The notes under the pieces were generated by a model. The model worked only from the letters and a program-made list of their open reading frames with translations. It was not told the origin of the DNA and did not search any database. The position numbers and the translations under genes are program-made. Shown here piece after piece: positions 31,790 to 41,195 of a DNA stretch of 64,000 bases; the first letter of the stretch is position 1; each line of letters opens with the position of its first letter. Origin of the DNA: Dendrolimus kikuchii. Lineage: Eukaryota > Arthropoda > Insecta > Lepidoptera > Lasiocampidae. The stretch covers positions 2,825,001-2,889,000 of the forward strand of contig CM034411.1 of NCBI GenBank assembly GCA_019925095.2, written 5' to 3'.

Positions 31790-32110
31790 CGATGACAACA
31801 ATCGAATCGAAATGTCATCTTTCGCGCCTCACGTCAAACGTCACCGCCATTTTGTTCTACCTCATTGGCGGCATCGCAGGGTTGTTCAAGACGAAGAAGC
31901 AAACATATATCTGTCTCTGTCCTTCCTCGTTATATAATACGGAAATTGTGAGGAGTTACGTTTTGCCGGGTTCCGCATGCGGGCAAGGATGTGGGGGTTG
32001 TTATTGATTTTTCTCCTAGTTTGCGGCAGTCCAGCCACGCCGGTGTCCAGCGCGAAAATACACCGAAACGCGCTCGCATTTACCGAAACGTTTTTATTAA
32101 TTTCATTCTA
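31790..32110. promoter_or_regulatory. CpG-rich, promoter-like patch
   Basis: Unlike its surroundings this stretch is rich in CpG and contains no recognised repeat. It has a CACCGCCATTTTG YY1-like motif (about 31,841) and ends with an ATG-opened signal-peptide-like frame on the plus strand. It fits the 5' end of a gene, direction uncertain. Confidence 0.4.
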
Positions 32111-32111
32111 A
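31977..32111 (+). CDS. Candidate first exon encoding a signal peptide
   Basis: ATG at 31,977 opens 44 codons. The N-terminus is Arg-rich (MRARMW), followed by a hydrophobic core GLLLIFLLVCG and a small-residue stretch ending VSSA, a textbook secretory signal with a plausible cleavage site. After it the frame goes to KIHRNALAF and stops at 32,109-32,111. If it is a real first exon, a splice donor should lie before the stop; GTTTTT near 32,089 is poor, and the strong GTAAGT at 32,183 lies after the stop. It could instead be a chance frame or a small secreted peptide. Confidence 0.3.
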   Translation: MRARMWGLLLIFLLVCGSPATPVSSAKIHRNALAFTETFLLISF

Positions 32112-32184
32112 ATTCAAATTGCAACATTTTTTTTTTTATTTTTTCGCGCTTTTTAAGTGTGCTAGTGCTGGGATATTTATATCG

Positions 32185-32525
32185 TAAGTTTTATGTATTT
32201 CTTATCTATGTTACGATAGTGTAATTCAAGATTTTATGTCTTTACAAGTATTTCTTAACGCAGAATTCTTTTTACATATGTGATTTTTATCTATTAAGAG
32301 AATAAATAAAGTCTACTATTCAATTTAATTTAAATTCCTGGGGTCGGTCATTTTGTTGATTGACGTATTAGATATTTTGACATAATATTATGCTGGGTTG
32401 CGGTAATTTTTTTTTACTTATCATATATTATCTTTATGTTCAATGAATCTAAATACACAAGCTTATTGCATTTACACAATTAAAATGTTATTAAAATATG
32501 TGAATATGAAATATTTGATAAATAC
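32185..32525. other. AT-rich spacer
   Basis: No repeat or exon recognised. It lies between the plus-strand candidate exon and the minus-strand candidate exon. Confidence 0.35.
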
Positions 32526-32529
32526 TCAC

Positions 32530-32595
32530 CAGTTTGGTTATTGCTAAAGACTTTCTAAACAGCCTATTCCTAGCGATAGTGTGGTGCACGTTCAT
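32530..32595 (-). CDS. Candidate first coding exon, possible mitochondrial presequence
   Basis: On the minus strand, AAAAATG (good insect start context) opens exactly 22 codons, MNVHHTIARNRLFRKSLAIT plus KL, followed by the consensus donor GTGAGT. The peptide has four Arg and two Lys and no acidic residues, as in a mitochondrial targeting sequence. Later exons would lie at lower coordinates on the minus strand; none is convincingly linked. Confidence 0.38.
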
Positions 32596-32599
32596 TTTT

Positions 32600-32955
32600 A
32601 CAAAATTATAAAAAACCAAAAAACTAAATTAAAAAAACAATTCCAACACGTTTATATCTCACAGACGTTTGTCGTCCACTGATTTTATCTCAATGATGCG
32701 TATACATTATTCTGTATGTTAGAAATAGTATGCTAAGTCTATGAATCGATACGGCGATGTATAGTGAACTGATGTCATGGATCGTTAACACCATGTGGTG
32801 ACGTCACCATGTCCTTGTGAACGACATTAAGGATGCCATGGAAGCCATTGGTAATTGAGATTGAACTGAGAGTCTTCTATATTAAATTTAGAATTTTGCA
32901 TAAATAATACATAAATTTACCAAATTTGACATTTTTATTAGTCTAGTAGACTACA
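32600..32955. other. Unassigned DNA upstream of the minus-strand candidate exon
   Basis: If the exon at 32,530-32,595 is real, this is its 5' UTR and promoter side. No motif could be assigned. Confidence 0.3.
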
Positions 32956-32959
32956 TACA

Positions 32960-33240
32960 TGTCGTAGTAGCTTAGCGACTAACACATTCAAATAACATAT
33001 GCTTGAAGTCTGGTTGGGAATCATGCATTGCTTTGGCAGTTTTTCAAACCTGTGAGCATGTTGTTTTAATTAACACATGTATACATGGTGAACGGAAACA
33101 TCGTGATGTTACTAGCTGATTGAGATATCTAATGAATGAAACCCGCTAATCTACCTTACACAGGAGCAGAGAGTGTAACGTTCATTATTCTCCAATGGAG
33201 AACCCTGAGTTCAGTAGTGGAACACTTATGGGCTGGTGTT
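32960..33240 (+). repeat. tRNA-headed SINE (ACATCGTG type)
   Basis: GTAGCTTAGCGACTAACAC head, AACATCGTGATGTTAC-like middle, TGAATGAAACCCGC, then CTGAGTTCAGTAGTGGAAC, the order seen in 54,030-54,245. Confidence 0.6.
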
Positions 33241-33244
33241 ATAT

Positions 33245-33725
33245 AGGTATATACTTATATTTATGTTATTGAGGACCACGAGCTATACAAGAAGGCCCAT
33301 AAACGTCTCACTGCTGGGCTCGGGCCTCCCATTTCATTGGGAAAGACCCTTTCGACATTCTAATCTAAATGTGTCTTGACACTGACAGGCGATTATCTCC
33401 GAGGGCTCCATATAAATAGAAATGCATTAAAAGACAAGCCTCAGTCAATGTAGAACTGTCTTGAGAAATAAGAACAAACAAAGACTAGACTATTGAGATG
33501 AATTGATAACGGAGCTGGGGATCTTAGTCTATGGGGCCCACCCGTTTTATGCTCAATGAACACGGAGGCGGCATGAGCCTCCAAAATTCCGTAGAAGAAC
33601 AACGGGAGGCAATATGGATGTCAGTCTCTGAGGAGTGTGGAGAGATATGCTGTAGTTTCACAGACGCTACTCCCTATCTTTAGGTCTTTAGCATCCAACC
33701 TATAAATCGGTACCTTCTGTGTAAA
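33245..33725. other. Repeat-derived, family unclear
   Basis: 33,290-33,350 (GCCCATAAACGTCTCACTGC, GGCCTCCCATTTC) looks like common Lepidopteran retro-sequence. 33,370-33,520 shares the GTGACACTGACAGGCGATTA-like block with 485-600. Confidence 0.35.
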
Positions 33726-33727
33726 CG

Positions 33728-34045
33728 TTTTATCCGTGCAGGAACGGAGAAAGAATACAATTTCCTGAGGCCGGGCGGCCTGTCGTAAGAGGCGACTTAA
33801 CAACCCACAGCCAGGTGGTAGGGCATTTGCCCGACTGGATGGCTACCACCCCTGATCTAAAGTATATCGCCATAACAACCTTGAGTTGTGTTCCGGCATT
33901 AGTAACCAGGTTCCAGTTTCCCTTAAGAGAGCAGCAGCGCATTTGTAGCAACTTTGCTGTTGCAAATGTCCATAGGCGATGGTAACCGCTTTGCATCAAA
34001 TGGGCCGTATGCCTGTCTGCTGATCTCCTGCAATAAAAAATAAAA
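33728..34045 (+). repeat. SINE-like repeat, full length
   Basis: TTTATCCGTGCAGGAACGG to CCTGCAATAAAAAATAAAAA, complete. Confidence 0.85.
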
Positions 34046-34049
34046 AAAC

Positions 34050-34595
34050 GTGCTCCATCTTAGACTATATATATTTCCGCTCAATATCAGGCAAAATCAT
34101 GATCAAATACGAACCTATATTTACTATAATAATAAATCTCTTGGAACTCGAGTCTTAGCTCTTGCGATCTCCACTCCGTATCGGCTAGTAAAAGCAGATA
34201 TGGAGGCAATCTAAATGAGGGCACTGGGGATTTACGCACGCTATCTCACGTCCCGTGGAGTGTTTTTACACCCTCCGCGAAGGTGATATCTCTTATCCCG
34301 GAGAAGCTTTCCGGCAGTGGATGAGACTTGCGGACTGCCACCTGTCAGGATTTCCAGTATTCGCCTCGCCATTTTCCCGCAAGCCTATCAAAAGGGAAAG
34401 GAAGGCACACCGATGAGTTTTAGTTGGTATACTATCAAAAATAGTCGGCAAGTTCCACACAACCCTACCGCGAGCTCGAAGCGGTGGAGACTCCAAAACA
34501 GGTTTCTTAATATCACAGAGACAGGGGCCTTCTTTTGGCCTCTATAGAGTCAGGTAGCAAGGTGTCGACACTCACCTTAGGTTAAACTATACTCA
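34050..34595. other. Possible retroelement remnants
   Basis: 34,150-34,560 is moderately GC-rich with short open frames on both strands and a similarity to 26,600-26,660. No domain is recognised. Confidence 0.3.
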
Positions 34596-34599
34596 GGGC

Positions 34600-34698
34600 C
34601 TTCTTTTTCGGCTTAGAGCACCTTCTTTTATTGGTAAAGTATACAAAAGATTGACTACGTTACCTGAGTGGATTGAAATACTGATATGTTGTCCGAGA
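34600..34698 (-). pseudogene. REL-endonuclease-like LINE, last codons
   Basis: The minus frame reads LGQHISISIHSGNVVNLL then a TLPI-like end, a diverged form of the shared LGQRISVAIQRGN...LLGTLP terminus. The upstream part is cut off by the SINE-like copy beginning at 34,700. Confidence 0.65.
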
Positions 34699-34699
34699 T

Positions 34700-35007
34700 T
34701 TTTTTTTTTGTTGCCGGAGATCAGCAGACAAGCAGACGGCCCACTTGATGAAAAGCGTTTAGCAACGCCTATGGACATTGGCAAGACCAAAGTTGCTACA
34801 AATGTGCTGCTGCTCTCTTAAGGGAGACTGGAACCTGGTCACTAATGCCAGAACACAACTCAAGGTTATTATGGTGACATACTTTAGACCAGGGGTGGTA
34901 GCCATCCACTCGGGCAAATGCCCTACAACCTGTGGGTTGTTTTGTCGCCTCGTACGACAGGCCGCCCCAACGCAGGAAATTGTATTCTTTCTCCGTTCCT
35001 GCACGGT
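34700..35007 (-). repeat. SINE-like repeat, full length
   Basis: Reverse copy, T-rich start to CCGTTCCTGCACGG. It has a small deletion in the CCACCTGGCTGTGGG block. Confidence 0.85.
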
Positions 35008-35009
35008 AG

Positions 35010-35622
35010 GCACCAACCCTCTGTTTACCTGAAGATTTTGATAGCTCATTATAGAAGCTCATAGCCTAAGGACTACTACATTAACTAATTTACATTAAAA
35101 TTTGTATAATTGTTCTACGGTTATCGGAGGAACATTTAAAACTCTATCAAGAAAGATACAAAATCTCCAAAAGATACAAAACCAAGATTTACGCAAGCTT
35201 TTGCAGTGGAAGGAATGACCTAGTAACACTAATAGGTAACACATAAAAACAGTGGAACAAATCGAAAATCCGCAATGAAGTAAACACTGTTACCGCAAGG
35301 TCAACGGCTTTGCGTTTTTTAAATACTAACAACTTTTTCCCGATGTTCCATAAACGTACCTTTATTTGTCAACATCGTCAGCCTATCGCAGCCTAATGCT
35401 GGACGTAGGCCTCCTCAGTTCTGCGCCCCTTATCACACGTCTTTCTCTGTACTAGCCCGAAATATCTCTAAAATGTACCAACTTAGCTGATAACGGACAA
35501 GGTAACAAAACTTCTGGGACTCAGGACATTCTGTTATAGCGTGCAATTAATTATATAGTCTGTAATAATGATCTAGGATAATAGTTTCCTTTCTTGACAC
35601 GCGAAAGGGGTTATGTGTGCTG
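35010..35622. other. Unassigned DNA with one repeat scrap
   Basis: 35,372-35,425 (CAGCCTATCGCAGCCTAATGCTGGACGTAGG in overlapping parts) is a widespread Lepidopteran transposon motif. The rest is unrecognised. Confidence 0.35.
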
Positions 35623-35633
35623 AATAAAAAAAA

Positions 35634-35788
35634 AGGTGATGTCAGGAGCCTTAAGAACAGACGAGCGTACATGACAAGAGCTATGAATGTCAAAGAAGCA
35701 AGTGAGGTGTGTAAGAATAAGCCTGAATTGCGCTCTGTTGTTCGTGCCTACCCCGCAAGGGAACTGGCGTGAAGTTATGTATGTATGT
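35634..35788 (+). mobile_element. RTE-like LINE 3' fragment (copy h) with TSD
   Basis: Starts GGTGATGTCAGGAGCC and ends in a short TATG tail. Flanked by AATAAAAAAAA at 35,623-35,633 and 35,789-35,799. Confidence 0.85.
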
Positions 35789-35953
35789 AATAAAAAAAAG
35801 ATATAGGGTCCAAGAAAAAAAAATTAGAACGTAATAATAAAAATGAAATAATGAGTAGTTAAAAATACCCATCCTAAAAAATTAAGCACATATAAACAGT
35901 CTTATTCATATAGAGTTAAAGTAAGTTTGAAAGCTTCTTTAAGCACCATAAAG

Positions 35954-36675
35954 AAGCGTTCAACACTTTTTTTTGAGGCAGGATGAAATTCATTTCGTAC
36001 ACTACCGAGTCCTTTACTGGGATTAGACCAAAGCAATGATAGTTATCCACTGAAGATGGCGCAGATAACAGAGTCAATTTCCGGCTTGTGTGGAGACTCA
36101 GCAAGGTACCCCTATTAAAGAGGTAACCCATGGGCTAATGCTCCACTAAAACCCCCTTCTTCCCATGTGCCTCGCGCTCATGGTAGGAAAAGCGTGAGAC
36201 TTAGAACATAGTTACGCCCACGCTGATCCTGCGTATCAGTGCTTGACAATGCCCCGGGAGAGGCAAACTCACTTCGTCAACAGGAGTTGGTTCCTCCGCT
36301 CCCCAGGTGCAAGCGTTCAATACTTTTTTTTTTAAGGCGGGGGAAATGCTATTTACGCACAATACCGGGTCCTTTGCAAGGGATTAGACCATAGTTGATC
36401 ATGGAGGCTTTACCCTTTAATAAGGGGCAAACCAAACAGTAATCAACCGGCTTGTGTGGAGACTCCGAGAAGTTGCACGGGCAACAACCACTACCCACTA
36501 AAACCACCCTCCTCCCATGTGCCCCGCGCTTTTTATATAGGAAAGACTGAGACTTAGAACGTAGTTACGCCCAGTCCGATCCAGCGCAAAAAGTGCCTGA
36601 ATGGGCCCCGAGAATCAGAACACATCCACTTCGTCAGCGGGGGTGTGAATCCTTTGCTTCTAGCGTTCAATACTT
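35954..36675 (-). mobile_element. Two R1-clade 3' ends stacked at one target site
   Basis: The target AAGCGTTCAAYACTT occurs at 35,954-35,968, 36,311-36,325 and 36,662-36,675. Each interval holds one reverse-oriented 3' end (35,969-36,310 and 36,326-36,661) with a poly(T) start, GGCTTGTGTGGAGACTC, TGAGACTTAGAAC and AGTTACGCCCA blocks. The two are diverged subfamilies of the same R1-clade group as 28,959-29,372 and 44,574-45,118. Confidence 0.88.
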
Positions 36676-36679
36676 ACTC

Positions 36680-36920
36680 TAACTCTCTATGAATAAGACC
36701 GTAAATATTTACAAACCTACTGATGACATAACATCAATACAAAAATTATAAATATCTGACACAGTTGGATAGATTTCTGATGAAACAAGCCTTTTCGCCC
36801 ACTGGTAGGCCAGATTTTAGAGTTGAGATTTGACAACTGTCAAGTCATTACAGAGAGAAAGTCATGGTGTAAAATATATTATTTAAAACCTATTTAATCT
36901 AATTTTATAGTACATGTTAA
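36680..36920. other. Unassigned spacer
   Basis: Nothing recognised. Confidence 0.4.
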
Positions 36921-36924
36921 TTGT

Positions 36925-37200
36925 TGGTCTGAAAGAGAGTGTCGGGGTGAAGGTAAGGAAAGGAATGCAAAAGTGGATGGATGCAGAAGTCGTGGAAAGC
37001 CACGACACACCTTCCATGATCAAATTGATCGTGTACTAGCAGAAGGTGATGTCAGGAGCCTTAAGAACAGACGAGCGTGCATGACAAGAGTTATGAATGT
37101 CAAAGAAGCAAGTGAGGTGTGTAAGAATAAGCCTAAATGGCGCTCTGTTGTTCGTGCCTACCCAGCAAGGGAACTCGCGTGAAGTTATGTATGTATGTAA
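36925..37200 (+). mobile_element. RTE-like LINE 3' fragment (copy i)
   Basis: GGTCTGAAAGAGAGTGTCGG then a deletion joining AGGAATGC to AAAAGTGGATGG, then intact to RELA and a TATG tail. AATTGTT flanks both sides as a weak possible TSD. Confidence 0.8.
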
Positions 37201-37434
37201 ATTGTTTTGGCTGTGTACATATCAAACGAAAGATTATAAATATTATAAATTATTGGGTTGTTTGATTCCTCCAACTAACTGTCCTTAATGGTGACCCCGA
37301 CGTATTTGAAAGAAAGATTGATCATAAATTATTATAAACAATTAGATAATACATTAAATTGGTATAAACCAATACAATGAAGGACACTCAACTAAAGATT
37401 ATAAGTAATAAGCTTTTTTAAAAATGTTTTTAAA

Positions 37435-37708
37435 TACAAGCTTTTGGGATCCTGGGTATCATGTAGCCGCAGAGTGTTGGCCAAGACAAGTAAAATGAGC
37501 CCAAACACGACGGGTCTATCTTATTTAGTACAGGAGTTCCTATGGCCACCTTCCCACTCCATCATCAGATCAGCTCCATGGTATCATATTATTGCATTGC
37601 CACGCGATATACATATTCGTGCAAAATTTCAGCTCAATCGGAAACCGGGAAGTTGGTCAAATTTAACTTGCAAGATTCCACCGGAACTTACATACATACA
37701 TAGGTAAT
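37435..37708 (+). repeat. ~297-bp repeat (CGGAAACCGGGAAG family), single copy
   Basis: GGGATCCTGGGTATCATGTA, CACGACGGGTCTATCTTA, CAGGAGTTCCTATGGCCACC and CAAAATTTCAGCTCAATCGG are shared with the reversed tandem pair at 43,258-43,850. Confidence 0.8.
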
Positions 37709-37731
37709 CCATTGCAAGTTAAATAAAAGCT

Positions 37732-38047
37732 TGTAAAATACTGAGTCTAGGTCATCGAAGTCAATGGGTAAGATTCCTAGAAGGCTAGCTACTTTACCTC
37801 CCTGGATCCGCCATATTGATCCGTTGTCCAAGGTAGGTAGGTATCAGCTCTCTGATCACCCGAAGACTCAGTGAGGCATTTTGATAGTTTTTTGCAGAGG
37901 TTGCTGGTGGCCTCAGAGGCAACTACGGTCCAAGTGTTTCAGCAAATGATACAAACATTATAACTCTCACCGAGGGTATGCGTAGTTGCGCCGCTTAGCT
38001 AATTCAGCTGTTTCCGCCGCTGATCCTGCTGATCTAGACATGTTTGT
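37732..38047 (-). pseudogene. REL-endonuclease-like LINE C-terminal remnant
   Basis: The minus strand ends GGKVASLLGILPID-like, matching the RGNVASLLGTLP terminus. Upstream, broken frames carry SAGSAAETAELAKRR and N-L-C-K-K-L-S-K-C-L-T, equivalent to the spacer and K-x-L-x2-x-I-x-K-R-L region of the fuller copies. Several stops and shifts. Confidence 0.6.
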
Positions 38048-38117
38048 CTATGGTTTTAATTTATCTGCCTGCAGTTGTGGCGTAACTAAACAATACTAAA
38101 CATACAATACATGTATA

Positions 38118-38766
38118 TGTAGGAATCGTATTTGTTATTATAAAATAACCATATGACGGAAGTAGTCAATAACCGGATAGAGTATACTTTCATGTAGTAT
38201 TCGGAAGTTGTTTAACCGGATGTCAATGTAGAAGCATTTATTATTAAGCTAACGGATATCGGAAATGGAGTAATCGGATGTTGGAAGTTAATACATATGG
38301 CGGAAGTTGGTTTTATGAAGGAAGTGTAACTGAAGTGGCGCCACAGCATTTCCGGATGGTGTCACTGCGGCGCGCTACGAGGCCCTGTTAAATACTCGGT
38401 GTTCGGGCAGAGGAGGGGCAGTCTTCAACCGGCAGTCTTAAACCGACAGTCTACGAGTCTACAACGAAGTCTACCACCGACAGTCTGCATTTGGTAGTCT
38501 TGGACGAGGAGCACATAATATATTGTGGTCGATAATTGCTGCTTGATAATCGCAGTATTCTTGGAGGGCAAATTGCTGTCGACACCTGACAATCGTGGAT
38601 GCAACTCTTGGAGTTGTCCTAATATACCTGTGTGTTATTGTGCAATATTTAATATCGTAACTGTGATAATTCTAGTGTAATAAACTGTGATTATAATATT
38701 TTAGATTATAATTGTGTTATTCTCGGAGCGTCATTCGTTCGCTTCGCTCCCGACGTGAACCCGACA
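38118..38766 (+). mobile_element. Probable solo LTR with TATA duplication
   Basis: 649 bp starting TGTAGGAATCG and ending GAACCCGACA (TG...CA), with TATA on both sides (38,114-38,117 and 38,767-38,770). A GTGTAATAAACTGTG poly(A)-signal-like segment lies near the end. A 4-bp TATA duplication is typical of gypsy-group insect LTR elements. No internal coding part is present, so it is read as a solo LTR left by recombination. Confidence 0.65.
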
Positions 38767-38814
38767 TATACATTCACATGTAGCCACATCACTTAATATT
38801 TATTACGGCTCCAT

Positions 38815-38940
38815 GCATGATTCGATTTCGCTAATAGCGATAAGACCGCCTATTGCATTGTAAAATTTTATTTCTTTTAACTGTATCTTATAAAACACAA
38901 TAAATTATATTCATTCATTCATTCACTCATTCATTCATTT
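38815..38940 (+). repeat. LINE 3' end with (ATTC)n tail
   Basis: CGCTAATAGCGATAAGACCG, then AT-rich DNA to CACAATAAATTATATTC and (ATTC)n at 38,909-38,939. Same family as 53,805-53,935. Confidence 0.65.
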
Positions 38941-38944
38941 ATTG

Positions 38945-39315
38945 TTACAAGCGTAACTTTGTGTACATCGGCCGATTTTGTTTATATAAATTGTTGTATG
39001 AAATATCACTGTGTAAAGTTTTAATAGAATTCCTTGCAGAGGTTATAAACCTTCTAAATTCTTATGCAAATGAACTATGCTCTTGCCGCGACCTCGTTTA
39101 GTTTAATGTGCCATTAAGGGCGAAGAATTTTCACGAAATATAAACTAATTTTCCTAACTGGATGCCAAATATTTTCGTAATTTTTTTATCAAAACGCAAA
39201 CATTTTTACGTAGTAGTATTGTTTGTATTGTTCTTTATGATTATGAAATAGGAGACAAACTACAAGAAGGTTGCCTATAGGTCATAGCTCATTAGTAACA
39301 CCCGACCAACGCCGG
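38945..39315. other. AT-rich DNA just 3' of a candidate coding segment
   Basis: No repeat recognised. If the minus-strand segment 39,317-39,540 is a final exon, this is its 3' UTR side; AATAAA-type signals are not distinct. Confidence 0.3.
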
Positions 39316-39316
39316 A

Positions 39317-39540
39317 TCACTTGGCTAACAAGCTGTCCACGAGAGGACGACGAGTGAACCACTCGATGACAAACCGCTGCTGTGATTCACGTACTACCAA
39401 TCGCTCATAGACTACTTGGCAAAACTCGTAGTTCATACGACGTTCACTCATTAACCGCGTGAGGGCAGCTAGTTGACAACGCATCGTCCATCCGTGGACT
39501 GTAATCTCTGTCAGGAGTCGAGTGGCTTTAATTAGCTCTG
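39317..39540 (-). CDS. Candidate terminal coding segment, unknown protein
   Basis: On the minus strand about 74 codons stay open to a TGA at 39,319-39,317. Visible runs are LIKATRLLTEITVHGWTMRC, LAALTRLMSERRMNYEF and VVYERLVVRESQQRFVIEWF. The composition is balanced, with Trp, Cys and charged residues, and GC is near 50 percent in AT-rich surroundings. CTCGACTCCTGACAG within it could be a splice acceptor. A SINE-like fragment abuts the 5' side (39,543-39,585), so the start is unknown. No family recognised; it may be the last exon of a minus-strand host gene or a transposon ORF end. Confidence 0.4.
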
Positions 39541-39542
39541 AC

Positions 39543-39585
39543 TTTTTTTATTGCGTGAAGTTGACAAACAGGCAGACGACCCCAT
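39543..39585 (-). repeat. SINE-like repeat, 3' tip only
   Basis: TTTTTTTATTGCGTGAAGTTG then CAGGCAGACGACCCC is the A-tail end of the family, cut after about 40 bp. Confidence 0.6.
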
Positions 39586-39587
39586 AA

Positions 39588-39740
39588 GGGGCATCCATCA
39601 ACTACGTCACACGAATTCCATGATTTTTGCTCCTTCCCCCGTCCTTGTCAGAGCTTGTCACATTCGTGACGCTCCTCCCTCCAAGTGTGACATCACATAT
39701 TTTGCAATTTTACATCAAGAATTTACTTTTTTTTATTGCG
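39588..39740 (+). repeat. Repeat with CATCCATCAACTACGTCACAC start
   Basis: GGCATCCATCAACTACGTCA, CTTGTCACATTCGTGACG and CAAGTGTGACATCAC recall the widespread 'ccatcCATAAATTACGTCAC' insect repeat. Relatives lie at 40,855-40,960, 45,690-45,800 and 47,030-47,107. Confidence 0.5.
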
Positions 39741-39833
39741 TAATAATGTACAAAGATTACATAGAATCGAATACAATGCAAGAAAACTTAACTTGTTTGT
39801 ATTGTATTCTACTCATAGTCCCTGAAGACTATA

Positions 39834-39932
39834 AGTAGAATACTGAGCCCAGATCACCGTCTTCTATGGGTAAGGTGCCCAGAAGGCTGCCTACGTTTTC
39901 TCGCTGGACCGCCATACTGATCCGATTATTAA
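39834..39932 (-). pseudogene. REL-endonuclease-like LINE, last codons
   Basis: The minus frame is intact: IRISMAVQRENVGSLLGTLP then IEDGDLGSVF. It is one of the clearest copies of the shared terminus. Confidence 0.7.
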
Positions 39933-39983
39933 ATTAAAACGGAGTAATTCCACAATTAGTTTTACTAGTGGTCGCCCGTGGTT

Positions 39984-40166
39984 GACATTCGACCATAATA
40001 ATTAATGTCAAAGAATATACTTCTATAATCACAGATTTCGCCAAGGCTACTCTGTTAATTTGACTTGAACAATAAACAAAAGACTATATATGCGTGTACG
40101 TGTCAAATACGTGGTAGTTTGTGTAATGTTTTTTTATTGATTTAATTTATTTTTTATGCGTAATTT
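39984..40166 (+). repeat. ~180-bp repeat, copy 1
   Basis: ATTCGACCATAATAATTAATG, CACAGATTTCGCCAAGG, GAACAATAAACAAAAGA and GTGTGTAATG-like blocks recur at 57,932-58,110. Confidence 0.75.
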
Positions 40167-40169
40167 TTA

Positions 40170-40525
40170 AAAAAATATTATCATTAGCTTTTCTTCTCTA
40201 TATAAACTATAAGTGTGCGAAATTTGATACACAGTCCGCGCAATTTTCGTAAAAAGGCGTACAAAGTTTTTGCTTCGCGTATTAATATATAGATTTCCAT
40301 TTAAACAATCAATCAAATCAATATAAATTCACTTTTTAAAATGGCGCTATGTATTCTACACAACTCTTTGCAACACGAATAAACTCATGAGGTTTCTGTG
40401 CCATAGTCGAATATGTTTTAATGTATATGAATGTAAGCATATTGGATAATAAATTTAAAAAAAAAAAACAATAACTCTTTATTATATACTAATATAAAAA
40501 TGAACTGACAAAACCACGTCTGATT
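40170..40525. other. AT-rich DNA with transposon scraps
   Basis: 40,200-40,290 (TTTCGTAAAAAGGCGTACAA...TTGCTTCGCGTATTAATATA) is common Lepidopteran repeat sequence. Otherwise unrecognised. Confidence 0.4.
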
Positions 40526-40529
40526 ACGT

Positions 40530-40600
40530 ATAAAGGGCGGTCTTATCGCTAAAAAGCGATCTCTTCCAGTCAACCCCAAATAGTGTTTAAATTATTTTTC
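40530..40600 (-). repeat. LINE 3' end fragment (GTTGCCTGGAAGAGATCGC family)
   Basis: GGGCGGTCTTATCGCTAAAA then GCGATCTCTTCCAGTCAACC, the reverse of the family's diagnostic block. Confidence 0.6.
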
Positions 40601-40604
40601 TCAT

Positions 40605-40750
40605 AATTGCGAGCTTCATGCCTATGACTGGCAGGAGACAGCGCTGAACAGGAAGGACCACTCCTTCAACTCCAGAATACTCCACAGTATTCTCATTTCG
40701 GAGGCCAGGACTCATTTTGGGTCGTTGAGCCGCAGCAGTTAGTTTGTTAG
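40605..40750 (+). other. Coding-like segment, unassigned
   Basis: Two plus-strand frames stay open here. One reads DWQETALNRKDHSFNSRILH then SILISEARTHFGSLSRSS before a stop. The GC content is higher than the flanks. Probably a retroelement ORF fragment; no family match is claimed. Confidence 0.3.
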
Positions 40751-40954
40751 TTCATAATTGAAACACTACTCACAATGATAGAGTTGGAAAGAGTTTGAAA
40801 TTGTTCGTTAATAATTCAAACGTGTTTGAAAGCTTCAATATATTATATTTTGAAATGTGACGTCACGAAATACGAAATTTAGGAGCCTTCCCACACAGAG
40901 TCACACTTCGTTGACCAAATTAACGTGTGACGCAATTTGGTCGACGCGACCTCC

Positions 40955-41020
40955 TCCTTTGACAGCCTATCTCACTGCAACGCAGAGGCCCCAGGTTCGA
41001 TTCCTAGGATGGGAAATATG
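40955..41020 (+). repeat. tRNA-like SINE head, B-box half
   Basis: CTCACTGCAACGCAGAGGCC then CAGGTTCGATTCCTAGG; the A-box half is missing. Confidence 0.5.
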
Positions 41021-41195
41021 GGAAACGAATTTTCTCCGTTATTTACTATGGTCTGGATGTCTGGGATCAGCTCCAGAGTAGTCTGCTGTATATTATCCAT
41101 AACACAAATGTAACGTGCTTAATTTGGGGAGACACAATATGTGTGTTTGTCTGCCGATTATTATTATTATATATTTATTTTACATGACATTGACA

